DNA of 64,000 bases from Owenia fusiformis. Taxonomy: Eukaryota > Annelida > Polychaeta > Sabellida > Oweniidae. The stretch covers positions 25,853,985 to 25,917,984 of the forward strand of contig CAIIXF020000004.1 in assembly GCA_903813345.2 (NCBI GenBank), given 5' to 3'. The notes beneath the pieces were generated by a model, which saw only the letters and a list, made by a program, of their open reading frames with translations, ran no database searches and was not told where the DNA came from. Shown one piece after another: positions 43,591 through 55,815 of the stretch (its first letter is position 1; each line of letters begins with the position of its first letter). Made by a program: the position numbers and the translations under genes.

Positions 43591-46500
43591 ACTCCAGTAA
43601 AACCGTTATAAATATTCACAAATAAATGAAAAAATTGCAATACAGAGTAAACCTAGTGTAATCAATAGCCATTGGTAAGTAAAACAAAATATCAAAAATC
43701 TAGAAAAATCTAAGTAGTGGACAACCTTAAAATCACCATTTATACCCCTTGGGGTAATTTTATTAGGGGGTACTATTATAATCATTAATAATTTCTGTTC
43801 TATTACTTCAATCACTATAAAATCTTCAGGGATCGTGCACCTATGTATAGTGAGTTGTCACAACAATTTTGACATTAATTGGTCAATTGGTTACCATAGC
43901 AACACAATTTAATTGCTCAAAATCTTTAATATTTCAGGTAAATCCGAAGCTTCTTATAATAACAGATGTTGCCAGTTCTCTTCAAATCATTTGAAAATGA
44001 ACATTAATGTACCCTAAAAGCATATCTGGGGAGTGTTTAATAAGATTACATGATAAATATGATGAATTATATTATATCTTTGACTCTATTCTATCAGGTG
44101 ACTACCTCTCTATCTACTCAAAAGTGGGCGTGGCTCCTTTCAGTGATAATTTCCTAAAACAGTTATTTTTACAAAATCAGTCACCGTTATATTCATAGAG
44201 CTCATGGATACTGATGGTAATTTTTAATATAGTGAGTCTGTACATGATTGGTTAAGGGGTTGCCATAATAAACGCAAATAGTGTAGTGCATATGTTCTGA
44301 AAATATTTATTTTATAACTAGACTAAACATGGAATATGATTCAACACACAGCGTATATGGTGCGCTCCAATACCAGAACATATCATCCATTAGCCTAATA
44401 TGGTATAACCTGAGACCATAGAATAGTTCAGAAGAGCCTAAGTTGTTCCAGCTTACAGAGTATATAGATGGTACAGCCTCCAGAATATAAGATTAGTGCA
44501 GTCTCAAGAATCTAATATAATACAGCCTCTAGAGTGTAATATGTATTCAGCATCCAGAGTCCAAGATGATACAACATTCAAAATCTAAGATTGCTATAGC
44601 AGTCAGAGCCTAGAATGGGTACAGCCTCCATAAGTCTAAGATTGTACAGCCTCCAGACCCTTAGATGGTACGGCCTGCAGATATAACATGGGATCACTCT
44701 CCAGAGTATAAGATGGCACAGCTTTCAGAGGCTATGATTGCTATAGCATTCAGAGCCTAGGATGGGTACAGCCTCCATGAGTCTGAGATGGTACAGCCTC
44801 CATGAGTCTAAGATGACACAGCCTCCAGACCCTTAGATGGTATGGCCTCCAGATATGACATGGGATCAGTCTCCAGAGTCTAAAATGATACAGCCTTCAG
44901 AGGCTATGATTGCTATAGCATCCAGATGCTAAGATAGGCACAGTCTTCACGAGTCTAAGATGGTACAGCTCCCAGATATAGCATTGGATCAGTCTCCAGA
45001 GTCCAAGATAATAGATCCTTCAGATCATTTGATTGCTATAGCATTCAAAGCCTAGGATAAGTACAGCCTCCACGAGTCTACGCTGTACAGCCTCCGACCC
45101 TTAGATGGCACAGCCTCTCGATATAACATGGGATCAGTTTCTAGAGTCTAAGATGGTACAGTCTTCAGAGCCTAAGATGGTTCAGTCTCCAAGGTTGAAA
45201 ATGGTATAGCCTACGACTAATATTAATTAGAATCGAATATGGCCTCAAGAGTTTAATTGGTACATCTACTTCTATGATGGCTACAACCTTCGATTACACG
45301 AATCTAAGATGGCCCAGCCTCTATAAACTAAAATTGATACAGCCGACAGAGTCTAATATGGTACAACCTCCAGAGTACATGTATAATATGAATTCAGCCT
45401 CCAGAGACTAATATGGTATAGCTTTAGAGTATAATTTGGACTCAGCCTCTAGAGTACAAAGATAGTGCAGTCACAATAGTCTATGATTTCTATGAGTCAG
45501 GAGTCAAAGATAGGTACAGCCTTCAAGAGTCTAAAATAGTACAGCCTACAAGAGTCTGAGATTGTATAGCCTCCAAGAGCCTAAGGTGATACAGCCTCCA
45601 TAGTCTACAATGGATTCAGCCCCCAAGAGTTTAGGACAATATAGCATCCAGAGTCTACAATGGGTTAAGCCTCCAGAGCCTTTGATGAGTTCTGGGAACA
45701 GCCTTCGAGAGAAGATGGTACACCTTCCAGATGCAGAGTCTATGATGAGTACAGCTTCCAAGATACTAAGATGGTACCGCCTCTCCAGAGCCTATGATGG
45801 ATGTAGCCTCCAAGAGTCTAAGATGGTACAGCCTCGAGAGTCTTAGAGAGGTTAGCCTCTAGTGTTTAATGGGTACATCCTCCAGAGTCTACAATTGGTA
45901 CAGCATTCATAATCTAAGATTGATACAGCCTACATACAGTAGTCTACGTAAGTTGATGCATCTTCTAGAGTCTAAGATGTCAAGAATCACCATTTTGTCA
46001 CATATAACACCAATATGTGATTAATAAATGGATCTAAGATGGTACAGCCTCTAGAGTCTTAGAGAGTTTAGCCTCTAGTGTTTAATAGGTACATCCTCCA
46101 GAGTCTACGATGGGTACAGCATCCATAATCCAAGATTGATACAGCCTACACATAGTCTAAGTTGATACATCTTCTAGAGTCTAAGATGTCAAGAATCACC
46201 ATTTTGTCACATGTAACATCAATCTGTGATTAATAAATGGATTTAAGATGGTACAGCCTCTAGAGTCTACATGGTTTAGCCTCTAGCGTTTAATGAACAT
46301 CCTCCTAAAATGGGTACAACATCCATAATCTAAGATTAATACAGCCTACAGAGTCTAAGATAGAAGAAGGTACATCTTCTAGAGTCTAAGATGTCAAGAA
46401 TCACCATTTTGTCACATATAACACCAATCTGTGATTAGTTAATGGGTCAGGAAATGCTTAGACAGACAAGCGGGCAGACGGACAAACAGACAAACATTTA

Positions 46501-47343
46501 AACAAACAGCATTATTAGTTGTGTTATCATAGCAAACGCATATGAATATTATCCAAACTTGTATTTGTTAAAAAAGATCATACACTAAAACAGTTCTTAA
46601 GGATGAATGTAATAAACAATTTGTTAAGGAACAAGAATTACCTAAAATGACCTCTAATAACGATTTAAATACATAATGTTGTGTTACTATGACAACCAAT
46701 TGACAAAAGATGATTAGACACACCATAAAAGAAAATAACATACTCTTGTAAATATGATTCTGTCAATATGAAATTATTTGGAATTGTAATAACAAAAAGT
46801 GCCACGCCCACTTTGTGGTAAATTGAGCAGTAGTTATCAAACATGCGCCAGATATGTCATCCTATTCATCTATTTATCATGTTATCTTGTTGTAAACTCC
46901 TTCAATATGTATTAAGCTCAACTTTGTGTTCATTTTGAAAAATTGAAAATGACAACAGCCTTAAGAAACCTACTATCTTAATGACAACCTATCATCTGTT
47001 TGTAGGGAAACAGTAGATTTATCCTTAATATTTACAATGTTTTGCAATTAAATTGTGTTGCCATAGTAACCAATTGACTGCATGACAACTAACTATATAT
47101 GGATGCATAATACCTGAAAACTTGAATGTGATTAGGGGCACCCAACAGAAAATATAAATGCTTATCATAGTACCCCTCATAAAATAAGACCAGGGGGTAC
47201 AAATAGTGATTTTTACATGTTTTCCACAACTTAGATTTTTCTAGATTTTTTGATATGTCTTTTAACTCATCAATATGCATTTGTTGCACTAGGTTTAATA
47301 AGTATTGCAATTTTTCATTTATTTTTGATGTTTTTACTGGAGT
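43591..47343. mobile_element. 3.75 kb foldback-like element with ~0.75 kb inverted ends and minisatellite core
   Basis: The left end ACTCCAGTAAAA and the right end TTTTACTGGAGT are inverted, and the similarity continues inward. AATAAATGAAAAAATTGCAA (43620) pairs with TTGCAATTTTTCATTTATT (47307). ATCAAAAATCTAGAAAAATC (43691) matches the complement near 47230. GTCAATTGGTTACCATAGCA (43882) matches the complement near 47045. Arms run roughly 43591-44310 and 46520-47343. No transposase is seen. The arms flank a core of degenerate (TCTAAGATGGTACAGCCTCC) repeats. Flanks resemble 31.7-32.0 kb, where no such insertion is present. Confidence 0.75.
44390..46440. repeat. Degenerate minisatellite core, TCTAAGATGGTACAGCCTCC-like
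   Basis: Dozens of imperfect ~25-35 bp units (AGAGTCTAAGATGGTACAGC, CCTCCAGAG) in one orientation. Between about 45850 and 46440 a higher-order ~210 bp unit appears three times, each ending AAGAATCACCATTTTGTCAC (45975, 46190, 46395). ORFs across it are by-products of the repeat. Confidence 0.85.
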
Positions 47344-47514
47344 GACACTGTTTCTCTTTACGCTGAATTATGATTTAGTATAATTGGGGTTTTTCTTATG
47401 CCTGGTGTACTCTTAGATGTTTTATTTTTCTTACTGTTTTACTGTACCATGTTCGGTGTTTTCCCGTAGGCACAATCAAGATATTTTAGTAAGGGTTGAC
47501 GTTATAGTAATTAC

Positions 47515-47573
47515 CTGTGGTGTCGTCGGCACAGGTGCTGGCGTTGTTGACGTCGGGGCTGTTGTTGTTGTCG
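47515..47573 (-). CDS. EGF/Cys-rich gene, Thr/Pro-rich linker exon
   Basis: A 59 bp minus-strand exon between an acceptor ending TATTTAG and the donor GTAATTAC. Two bases complete a Pro codon with the single base left by the EGF exon, followed by TTTTAPTSTTPAPVPTTPQ, ending in phase 0. A Thr/Pro run like this is typical of mucin-type O-glycosylated stalks. The phase fits both the EGF exon upstream and the Cys-rich exon at 40418-40630 downstream. Too short for ORF detection; called from composition, splice sites and phase. Confidence 0.6.
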
Positions 47574-48017
47574 CTAAATATAATATTTAAATGATACAAT
47601 ATCCGGCATAAGAATGTAAATGTATAAATAAATTGTAATGTTATTACCAATTCATCGATTTACGTATTTGTAATATTTATTAATCCAGATTAGCCAAGAC
47701 CTTATGATTTTTGACATTTGAGAATTTAAATTCCAATTTCTGCTGCTTTTAAAGTTTAAATCTAATATAATTCAAACAATCTTGACCATTCGCCAACCCT
47801 CTAAAATATCAGATAGTCTTGCAAGGCCACAGAGAGATCAATGAAATTTTATCTAATGAAGTTATCCTTCCACATTTAACTTAGTTTGACTAATGGGTTT
47901 CACACTACACAATCAAAACTTCGGAAATGTCCTTACATTATCGAGCGGTAGCACAATGTGATCGGTTTACATAATCTTCAACAATTCTGTATTTAAACCT
48001 CGGTTACATTTGATCTG

Positions 48018-48142
48018 TGGCATCCGTACGGCGGCCGTAGCTTCCCAAAATCGAGTGCAATATGCAGCATAAAATAAGGAATAAGCAGTTTGGTGTAAAT
48101 TCTCTACTTCGATTTTGTGAGCCTACGGCCGCCATACTCCCG
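48018..48142. repeat. Short foldback hairpin
   Basis: GTACGGCGGCCGTAGCTTCC...AAAATCGAG (48027-48055) is mirrored by TTCGATTTTGTGAGCCTACG...GCCGCCATAC (48107-48138), ~30 bp arms around a ~50 bp loop; probably a small MITE. A minus frame 48418-48104 crossing it has no domain signature. Confidence 0.55.
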
Positions 48143-48430
48143 CCGTAAAGCAATGTGACTAGGGCTTAACAAATAATAGACCATAAAGTGATCATATAAC
48201 ATAGGGTTTAACAAATAATAGATCATGGGGGTAGGTACGAAAAATTTTGAACGGAATGCGTGACATATATGCAATTCGCGTGAAAAGTCCGAACGAAATG
48301 CGTACATTTTTTTTCCGGCGTTCGTATTTTTGCTGTGAAGACGATCTTTTTTAGAATTTTTTCTACAGAAATATTTTTGCTTGACAATTACCAGGTAAAA
48401 TGCGTATTTGCGTGACATTTTTTGTCATTG

Positions 48431-48480
48431 TGCATTTGGATGGCAATTATTCGTTCCTTGTGCGCATTGATCAATGTCAG
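48431..48480 (-). pseudogene. Truncated EGF exon at the array edge
   Basis: The 5' 50 bp of the duplicated EGF exon (including its acceptor side GTCAGCTGAAATTG) is present. After PNA the sequence changes and a stop follows. A Glu-to-Gln change hits the calcium-binding D-x-(D/N)-E position (IDQCAQ instead of IDECAQ). It has no donor. It marks the left breakpoint of the ~1.47 kb tandem array. Confidence 0.8.
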
Positions 48481-48668
48481 CTGAAATTGAATTTCATGAT
48501 AAGATCATTTCGAGATAAGATCATCGTTTAAGATAATTGTTTGTTATTTTGTACTTAGGTAAACAAATACCACGACATAGCTTTTATAACACGAGGTCTC
48601 AATCTCAATTTAAATAACACTTAGGGCCTTACGGTCCGAGTTGCAAGAATAAAGAAACAAATGAAAAT

Positions 48669-48887
48669 ATGAATTTTCACGCAAAGGAAGAAGTGGAATA
48701 TACACAAGTGACACAACCCCCATGGATGAATGCTATTCTCGAAATTGGTAAACAAATTGCCGATTTAACAGTAGTAACATCAAAGATACAAAAAGACCAA
48801 GACGAAATGCGAACTTTCATGTTACAAAACATTTCGAAACATGTTCAAGCCTTGCCATCAATTTTATCAATTTTAAAACATTTCTAA
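48669..48887 (+). other. Repeated 72-codon ORF antisense to the EGF introns (7 copies)
   Basis: Starting MNFHAKEEVEYTQVTQPPWM, with LEIGKQIADLTVVTSKIQKD and ending LPSILSILKHF. Other copies are at 50140, 51669, 56920, 58390 and 59852 (full length) and 61313 (cut at about 61500). The central part could form a coiled coil. Between this copy and the 50140 copy every base difference in the 5' half changes an amino acid, so there is no sign of purifying selection. I regard it as a frame carried along by duplication, perhaps a relic of an older element. No domain recognised. Confidence 0.35.
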
Positions 48888-49765
48888 ATTAAGTGGAATA
48901 GGGCATACAATGTGTCACAGTTTCAAGCAGATTTTAGTACTTTCTGACCAATTGTATCTTCAGACTTCATTTCATGATTATGTAATACTGACCTACTTTT
49001 TATTTAAATAAGTGTTTAACCTTCTAATTGTGTTAACATATTCTTGATCAGTGGTCGAAAAAAGTGAAATGTGGATATCACTAAAAGTTTGGATTCTAGC
49101 CATGATTCTTTCATATTCTATCGTATTCGGGGATTCCCCATTACGTCATCTCCCGCATTATCTCCAATCAAATTGCAGGATGTGATCAGGTGAACAAACA
49201 TGAGCACGTGCTCTCTCAGAGCTGCGTATAAGCAAAGTAAAATTTGAAATGGTAAAAATGGCGGAAATGGCGTTAACATCAGTTCAATATCATCATTTTA
49301 AACCTACGGTAATACTGTTAAAGTTACTCGATCCAAACTTGTAGAGAATACTCATAAAAATTCAGCGAACATTAGGAGATTCAATTCAATGGCAAATGAG
49401 GCCTGTTTATAAAATTTGTTTTAAAACGTGCCAATATGAAAGGTCATCTTTATAAAATCTCCCCCCTTGATTCTAGCCATAAACGTGCTCTCTCAGAGCT
49501 GCGAATGTGCAAAGTAAAATTTGAAATGGTGGAAATGGCGTTAACATCAGTTTTAATATCACCATTTTAAACCTACGGTAATACTACTAGAGTTACTCGA
49601 TCCAAACTTGTAGAGAATACTCATAAAACTACAGCAAACATTAGGAGATTCAGTTCAATGGCAAATGAGGCCTGTTTATAAAATTTGTTTTCGAACGTGC
49701 CAATATGAAAGGTCATCTTTGGGAAATCTCCCCGCCCTGGATTTTAGCCAATCAATTTGACTTAC

Positions 49766-50017
49766 GTTGACATAGTGTACCATTTCCGGTGTAGCCTGGA
49801 TTACAATTACACGAGAATGATCCTTCGGTGTTCATACACATGGCATTACTGTCGCAGTTGTTTGTGCTGCCTTGAGCACATTCATCATTATCTGTACAAT
49901 TGACACCGTCTCCAGAGTATCCTGGATTGCAAGCACAATCAAAACTTCCATCTGTATTTGTGCAACTTGCATTTGGATGGCAATTATTCGTTTCTTGTGC
50001 GCATTCATCAATGTCAG
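49766..50017 (-). CDS. EGF/Cys-rich gene, EGF exon 7 (two cbEGF domains)
   Basis: A 252 bp symmetric phase 1-1 exon between the acceptor CAATTTCAG and the donor GTAAGTCAAA on the minus strand. It encodes two calcium-binding EGF domains: [18 protein letters not shown]...GYSGDGVNC, then [19 protein letters not shown]...GYTGNGTLC. The D-x-(D/N)-E-C start plus the Asn and aromatic positions of the cbEGF consensus are present. This copy is distinctive in having E instead of G in AQETNN. It is the last EGF exon before the Thr-rich exon at 47515, whose phase it matches. Extracellular Ca2+-dependent rod-like structure is expected from the family. Confidence 0.9.
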
Positions 50018-51228
50018 CTGAAATTGAATTTCATGATAAGATCATTTCGAGATAAGATCATCGTTTAAGATAATCTCAATTTAAATAACACTTAGGGCCT
50101 TACGGTCCGAGTTGCAAGAACAAAGAAACAAATGAAAATATGAATTTTTACACAAAGGAAGAAGTGGAATATACACAAGTGACAAAACCCCCATGGATGA
50201 ATGTTATTCTCGAAATTGGTAAACAAATTGCCGAATTAACAGTAGTAACATCAAAGATACAAAAAGACCAAGTTGAAATGCGAACTTTCATGTTACAAAA
50301 CATTTCGAAACATGTTCAAGCCTTGCCATCAATTTTATCAATTTTAAAACATTTCTAAATTGAGTGGAATAGGGCATACAATGTGTCACAGTTTCAAGCA
50401 GATTTTAGTACTTTCTGACCAATTGTATCTTCAGACTTCATTTCATGATTATGTAATACTGACCTACTTTTTATTTAAATAAGTGTTTAACCTTCTAATT
50501 GCGTTAACATATTCTTGATCAGTGGTCGAAAAAAGTGAAATGTGGATATCACTAAAAGTTTGGATTCTAGCCATGATTCTTTCATATTCTATCGTATTCG
50601 GGGATTCCCCATTACGTCATCTCCCGCATTATCTCCAATCAAATTGCAGGATGCGATCAGGTGAACAAACATGAGCACGTGCTCTCTCAGAGCTGCGTAT
50701 GCGCAAAGTAAAATTTGAAATGGTGGAAATGGCGTTAACATCAGTTCAATATCATCATTTTAAACCTACGGTAATACTGTTAAAGTTACTCGATCCAAAC
50801 TTGTAGAGAATACTCATAAAAATTCAGCGAACATTAGGAGATTCAATTCAATGGCAAATGAGGCCTGTTTATAAAATTTGTTTTCAAACGTGCCAATATG
50901 AAAGGTCATCTTTAGAAAATCTCCCCCCCCTTGATTCTAGCCATAAACGTGCTCTCTCAGAGCTGCGAATGTGCAAAGTAAAATTTGAAATGGTGGAAAT
51001 GGCGTTAACATCAGTTTAATATCAACATTTTAAACCTACGGTAATACTATTAGAGTTACTCGATCCAAACTTGTAGAGAATACTCATAAAACTACAGCGA
51101 ACATTAGGAGATTCAGTTCAATGGCAAATGAGGCCTGTTTATAAAATTTGTTTTCGAACGTGCCAATATGAAAGGTCATCTTTGGGAAATCTCCCCGCCC
51201 TGGATTTTAGCCAATCAATTTGACTTAC

Positions 51229-51480
51229 GTTGACATAGTGTACCATTTCCGGTGTAGCCTGGATTACAATTACACGAGAATGATCCTTCGGTGTTCATAC
51301 ACATGGCATTACTGTCGCAGTTGTTTGTGCTGCCTTGAGCACATTCATCATTATCTGTACAATTGACACCGTCTCCAGAGTATCCTGGATTGCAAGCACA
51401 ATCAAAACTTCCATCTGTATTTGTGCAACTTGCATTTGGATGGCAATTATTCGTACCTTGTGCGCATTCATCAATGTCAG
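51229..51480 (-). CDS. EGF/Cys-rich gene, EGF exon 6 (two cbEGF domains)
   Basis: Same 252 bp phase 1-1 structure and splice sites as the exon at 49766. It reads AQGTNN at the first variable site (GGT codon). All 12 cysteines and both D-x-(D/N)-E-C motifs are intact. Upstream in transcription lies an intron enlarged by the LINE insertion at 52481-56264. Confidence 0.9.
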
Positions 51481-52696
51481 CTGAAATTGAATTTCATGAT
51501 AAGATCATTTCGAAATAAGATCATCGTTTAAGATAATTGTTTGTTATTTTGTACTGAGGTAAACAAATACCACGACATAGCTTTTATAACACGAGGTCTC
51601 AATCTCAATTTAAATAACACTTAGGGCCTTACGGTCCGAGTTGCAAGAATAAAGAAACAAATGAAAATATGAATTTTTACACAAAGGAAGAAGTGAAATA
51701 TACACAAGTGACAAAACCCCCATGGATGAATGTTATTCTCGAAATTGGTAAACAAATTGCCGAATTAACAGTAGTAACATCAAAGATACAAAAAGACCAA
51801 GACGAAATGCGAACTTTCATGTTACAAAACATTTCGAAACATGTTCAAGCCTTGCCATCAATTTTATCAATTTTAAAACATTTCTAAATTGAGTGGAATA
51901 GGGCATACAATGTGTCACAGTTCCAAGCAGATTTTAGAACTTTCTGACCAATTGTATCTTCAGACTTCATTTCATGATTATGTAATAATGACCTACTTTT
52001 TATTTAAATAAGTGTTTAACCTTCTAATTGCGTTAACATATTCTTGACCAGTAGTCGAAAAAAGTGAAATGTGGATATCACTAAAAGTTTGGATTCTAGC
52101 CATGATTCTTTCATATTCTATCGTATTCGGGGATTCCCCATTACGTCATCTCCCGCACTATCTCCAATCAAATTGCAGGATCCGATCAGGTGAACAAACA
52201 TGAGCACGTGCTCTCTCAGAGCTGCGTATGCGCAAAGTAAAATTTGAAATGGTGGAAATGGCGTTAACATCAGTTCAATATCATCATTTTAAACCTACGG
52301 TAATACTGTTAAAGTTACTCGATCCAAACGTGTAGAGAATACTCATAAAAATTCAGCGAACATTAGGAGATTCAATTCAATGGCAAATGAGGCCTGTTTA
52401 TAAAATGTGTTTTCAAACGTGCCAATATGAAAGGTCATCTTTAGAAAATCTCCCCCCCCCTTGATTCTAGCCATAAACATGTTATGTTATGTTATGTTAT
52501 ATTTATTTTCATATTATAATTATTACAATTTGAATAACAGGGTTTGCACAAGACGCTTGGCGTATACTGTGCAGTTTACACCACATTACATATTACATTG
52601 TAGTGTATATATAGCAAGAGCACATTCTTTGATGATAAGGATCACTAGGTTAGCAATGAAACATGAACAAAATGAACCATGACATGATATTTGATA

Positions 52697-55600
52697 TTAG
52701 ATGTAGGTGGAGAGGAGAAGTGATTTCAAAGACGATTTAAACAAAGATAAAGTAGAAGACATAATGATGTTTCCATTTACTCCATTCCAAACTCTTGATA
52801 GTTCTACTTTTATTGACTTTTCACCAAATTTGTTTTTAAACATATATGAACGTATACGGTCTTTATTTCTAGTTTCATGGTCATGTGTATCAGCATTTGT
52901 GGAATAGAATTGATTAAAAAGGTGATATGGGAACTTGTCAGGTTTATTCATATTTTGGTATGCAAAGTTGGCAACATTCAAGTTAAATATGTCATAAATA
53001 TTTAAGATTCTAAGATCTTTCAATAAAGGGGCAGCATGAGCTAACTTACTAGAATTTGTTATTAACCTGGCAAATTTCTTCTGGAGTATATGCAGAGGCT
53101 TGAGGAGATTTTTATCAGCATTACCCCAAATTATATTACAGTAATCAAGCCCCGAATGAATAAGAGCATTATAAATTTTCATTTTCGAACAGTTGTCAAG
53201 TAAGTGCTTAGAAGTATATAACATGTGTATAATTTTAGCTATTTTCCCTTTTAGTTTTTGAGTGTGAAGTTTCCAATTTAGTTTGTCATCGATTAGGACA
53301 CCAAGAAAATTAATGTTATCCTTCCTTGTAATATTTTTGTCATCAATTTTTATCTTGATTTCTTCAGGTTTATATGTTCCTCTTTTAGGTGAAAAGAATA
53401 AAAAATTAGTCTTTTCAATATTAAGTGATAACTTGTTAGCCATGAACCAGTCATTGACTTTTTTAAGTTCATTATTTGCAACAGATATGAGTTCTTCTTT
53501 CGACTCATTTGAATGTAAAATACTGGTGTCATCTGCAAAAAGTACAAACTTCAATATAGAAGAAGTAAAACTGAGGTCGTTTATATAAATAATAAAAAGT
53601 AGGGGTCCTAGGATAGACCCTTGGGGTACTCCACATGAAATAGTTGTTGGGGTTGACACATGGTCTTTATATTGTGTAATTTGTTTTCTATCCGTTAAGT
53701 AAGATTTAAACCAAGAGTTTGCAACACCACGAATTCCATAATAATGAAGCTTCTCCAGCAAAATAGCGTGATCAACCGTATCAAAAGCTTTCGATAAGTC
53801 AAGAAAAAGGCCTATACAGAATTTATTATTATTAAGCGAATCTCGAAGTGATTCTAAAAAGGTGAGAATTGCCATATAGGTTGATAAGTTTTTTCTGAAA
53901 CCAAATTGATCTTTACTTAATAATTTGAATTTATCCAAAAATAGTGTGACTTTTTTATGCATAATTTTCTCGAATACTTTAGAGAAAACACTAAGAAGTG
54001 AGATTGGTCTATAATTAGTGAAAAGGTGAACAGAGCCCTTTTTATATACAGGAGTAACTTTGGCAGTTTTTAAGGTGTCTGGGAAAACTCCAGTTTTAAG
54101 TGATATATTACATAAGTAAGTCAGAATATTTCCTAGAGCAAGCTTATTTTCTTTCAATATAACTGGTTTGATTTGATCAAGTCCAGGTGAACCATTCTTA
54201 AGTTCAGATATTATATTTACTATTTCTTCCTCTGAGATTGGTCTTAAGAAAATTGAGGAATTAGCACTGTCATTGTTTGACATAAAACCCCTAAAAGATT
54301 TATTAGGTTTAATTTTATTTGCTAGATTTCTCCCAACATTTGCAAAAAAGTCATTAAATCTTTCGGCTATACCTTGATTGTCCGTAATTTTATTACCATC
54401 AACTTGAAAGAATGGAACATCCTGTGATTTATTATGTTTTCTTTTTAAAATCTTGTTTAATATTGACCAGGTTTTCTTAACATCCCCTTTGCATTCATCA
54501 ATTTTTTGTTTAAAATATGTTTTTTCTGCATTCCGTATTAGAGTTGTGAGAATATTTTTATATGTCTTATAATTAGTACTATTAATAGGATTGGGATTTT
54601 TTAAATATTCTTTATATAGTTTGTTCTTCTCTTTAACTGATGTGAGAATAGCGTCAGTCAACCAAGGTTTCCTTGTATTAAGATAAATCTTTATTGTTTT
54701 TGATTTTGAAGGAAAGCATTCATTGTAAACACTCATAAATTTGTCAATAAAAACTGAATATGCTTGATTGCAATTATCTGATTGTTTGACATCATTCCAG
54801 TCTGTGTTTGAAAGCTGGTAGTTGAATTTCTCCTTAGCTGTTTTATTCATAATCCTATAATTAATAGTCTTGTAAATTGACTGTTTTAGTTGTTTTTTAG
54901 TGGTTAAGAAAATAGGGAAATGATCAGATATATCAGTTAGCACTATGCCAGAATAACTTATATCTACAGCATTTGTAAAAATATTATCAATAAGGGTAGC
55001 TGATCTTGATCCTATTCGTGTTGGCTTGTAGATTGAAGGATGAAAACCATTTGTTAACAAAGAATTGTAGAAATCCTCGGTCATATAATGCTCATTTGCC
55101 TTTAAGAGGTCTATGTTAAAGTCTCCTAAGATGTATGTGACTTTCCCTTCACCATTTAATCTTTTAAGAAATATATCTATGTTGTTGTTAAAATCTCTGA
55201 GGTTAACATTCGGGGGCTTATAAAGGACAGATATTAGTATAATTTGCCCAGACTTTAAAGACATCTCAATGGTGCATGAGTCGCAATTATCCATGTTAAA
55301 TTCTAAATCTGGTCTTTTGGTGAAATTAATATTATCAAGAATATGTATACAAACTCCTCCCCCTATTCTACCATCTCTAGATTTGCATATGGTGCTATAT
55401 CCTTCTAAGTTATAAGTATCTTGATTGTTATTGTTTAACCAGGTTTCAGACATGGCTATAATAGGGAAGTCATGCTTTAATAAATTGTGCAAGTTATCAA
55501 ATTTCCATTGATTTTTCATGACACTTCTCATATTTACATGTATCATAGACAAATTATTCCCACTGTCCATTGGTTGGCTGTTCATTTGCTCAAGAGTATA

Positions 55601-55813
55601 ATATTTACATTTTTCAATTAAAGTTGTTGAAAAATCATTATCTTCAATAACATTATGATTGGAGGGGTCATTAGCAACACCTCTATCAAGGTCTTTTGGA
55701 TTGAACATTAAGCTTTCAAAGTCAATGTGATTATTAGCTGATGGAATGACATCAAAGAACATCACTGGAGTAACGTTATAAAAGGGTAGCTCACAAAGAT
55801 GCAAGTCATCCAT
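52697..55813 (-). CDS. LINE ORF2: AP endonuclease-reverse transcriptase, uninterrupted
   Basis: 1038 codons without stop or frameshift. Endonuclease about residues 87-305: HVNMRS (92), SETW (122), GGGVC (151), GDFN (230) and SDH (296), i.e. all main APE catalytic blocks. RT about 540-860: GLDQIKP, YRPISLLSVFSKVFEKIM (601-618), LDLSKAFDTVDH (671-682), GVPQGSILGPLLF (728-740) and FADDTS (759-764). The C-terminal region has an LDYCNIIWG block and RVWNGV near 1007. The layout fits the Jockey/CR1/L2 group of non-LTR elements. Integrity suggests a recent, possibly active copy. It starts three bases after the ORF1 stop. Confidence 0.93.
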   Translation of the reverse strand: MDDLHLCELPFYNVTPVMFFDVIPSANNHIDFESLMFNPKDLDRGVANDPSNHNVIEDNDFSTTLIEKCKYYTLEQMNSQPMDSGNNLSMIHVNMRSVMKNQWKFDNLHNLLKHDFPIIAMSETWLNNNNQDTYNLEGYSTICKSRDGRIGGGVCIHILDNINFTKRPDLEFNMDNCDSCTIEMSLKSGQIILISVLYKPPNVNLRDFNNNIDIFLKRLNGEGKVTYILGDFNIDLLKANEHYMTEDFYNSLLTNGFHPSIYKPTRIGSRSATLIDNIFTNAVDISYSGIVLTDISDHFPIFLTTKKQLKQSIYKTINYRIMNKTAKEKFNYQLSNTDWNDVKQSDNCNQAYSVFIDKFMSVYNECFPSKSKTIKIYLNTRKPWLTDAILTSVKEKNKLYKEYLKNPNPINSTNYKTYKNILTTLIRNAEKTYFKQKIDECKGDVKKTWSILNKILKRKHNKSQDVPFFQVDGNKITDNQGIAERFNDFFANVGRNLANKIKPNKSFRGFMSNNDSANSSIFLRPISEEEIVNIISELKNGSPGLDQIKPVILKENKLALGNILTYLCNISLKTGVFPDTLKTAKVTPVYKKGSVHLFTNYRPISLLSVFSKVFEKIMHKKVTLFLDKFKLLSKDQFGFRKNLSTYMAILTFLESLRDSLNNNKFCIGLFLDLSKAFDTVDHAILLEKLHYYGIRGVANSWFKSYLTDRKQITQYKDHVSTPTTISCGVPQGSILGPLLFIIYINDLSFTSSILKFVLFADDTSILHSNESKEELISVANNELKKVNDWFMANKLSLNIEKTNFLFFSPKRGTYKPEEIKIKIDDKNITRKDNINFLGVLIDDKLNWKLHTQKLKGKIAKIIHMLYTSKHLLDNCSKMKIYNALIHSGLDYCNIIWGNADKNLLKPLHILQKKFARLITNSSKLAHAAPLLKDLRILNIYDIFNLNVANFAYQNMNKPDKFPYHLFNQFYSTNADTHDHETRNKDRIRSYMFKNKFGEKSIKVELSRVWNGVNGNIIMSSTLSLFKSSLKSLLLSTYI

Positions 55814-55815
55814 GG

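Noticed and set aside
45546-45846. Overlapping ORFs in the minisatellite
   Set aside because: Both strands are open because of the repeat; sequences show only repeat-derived residues.
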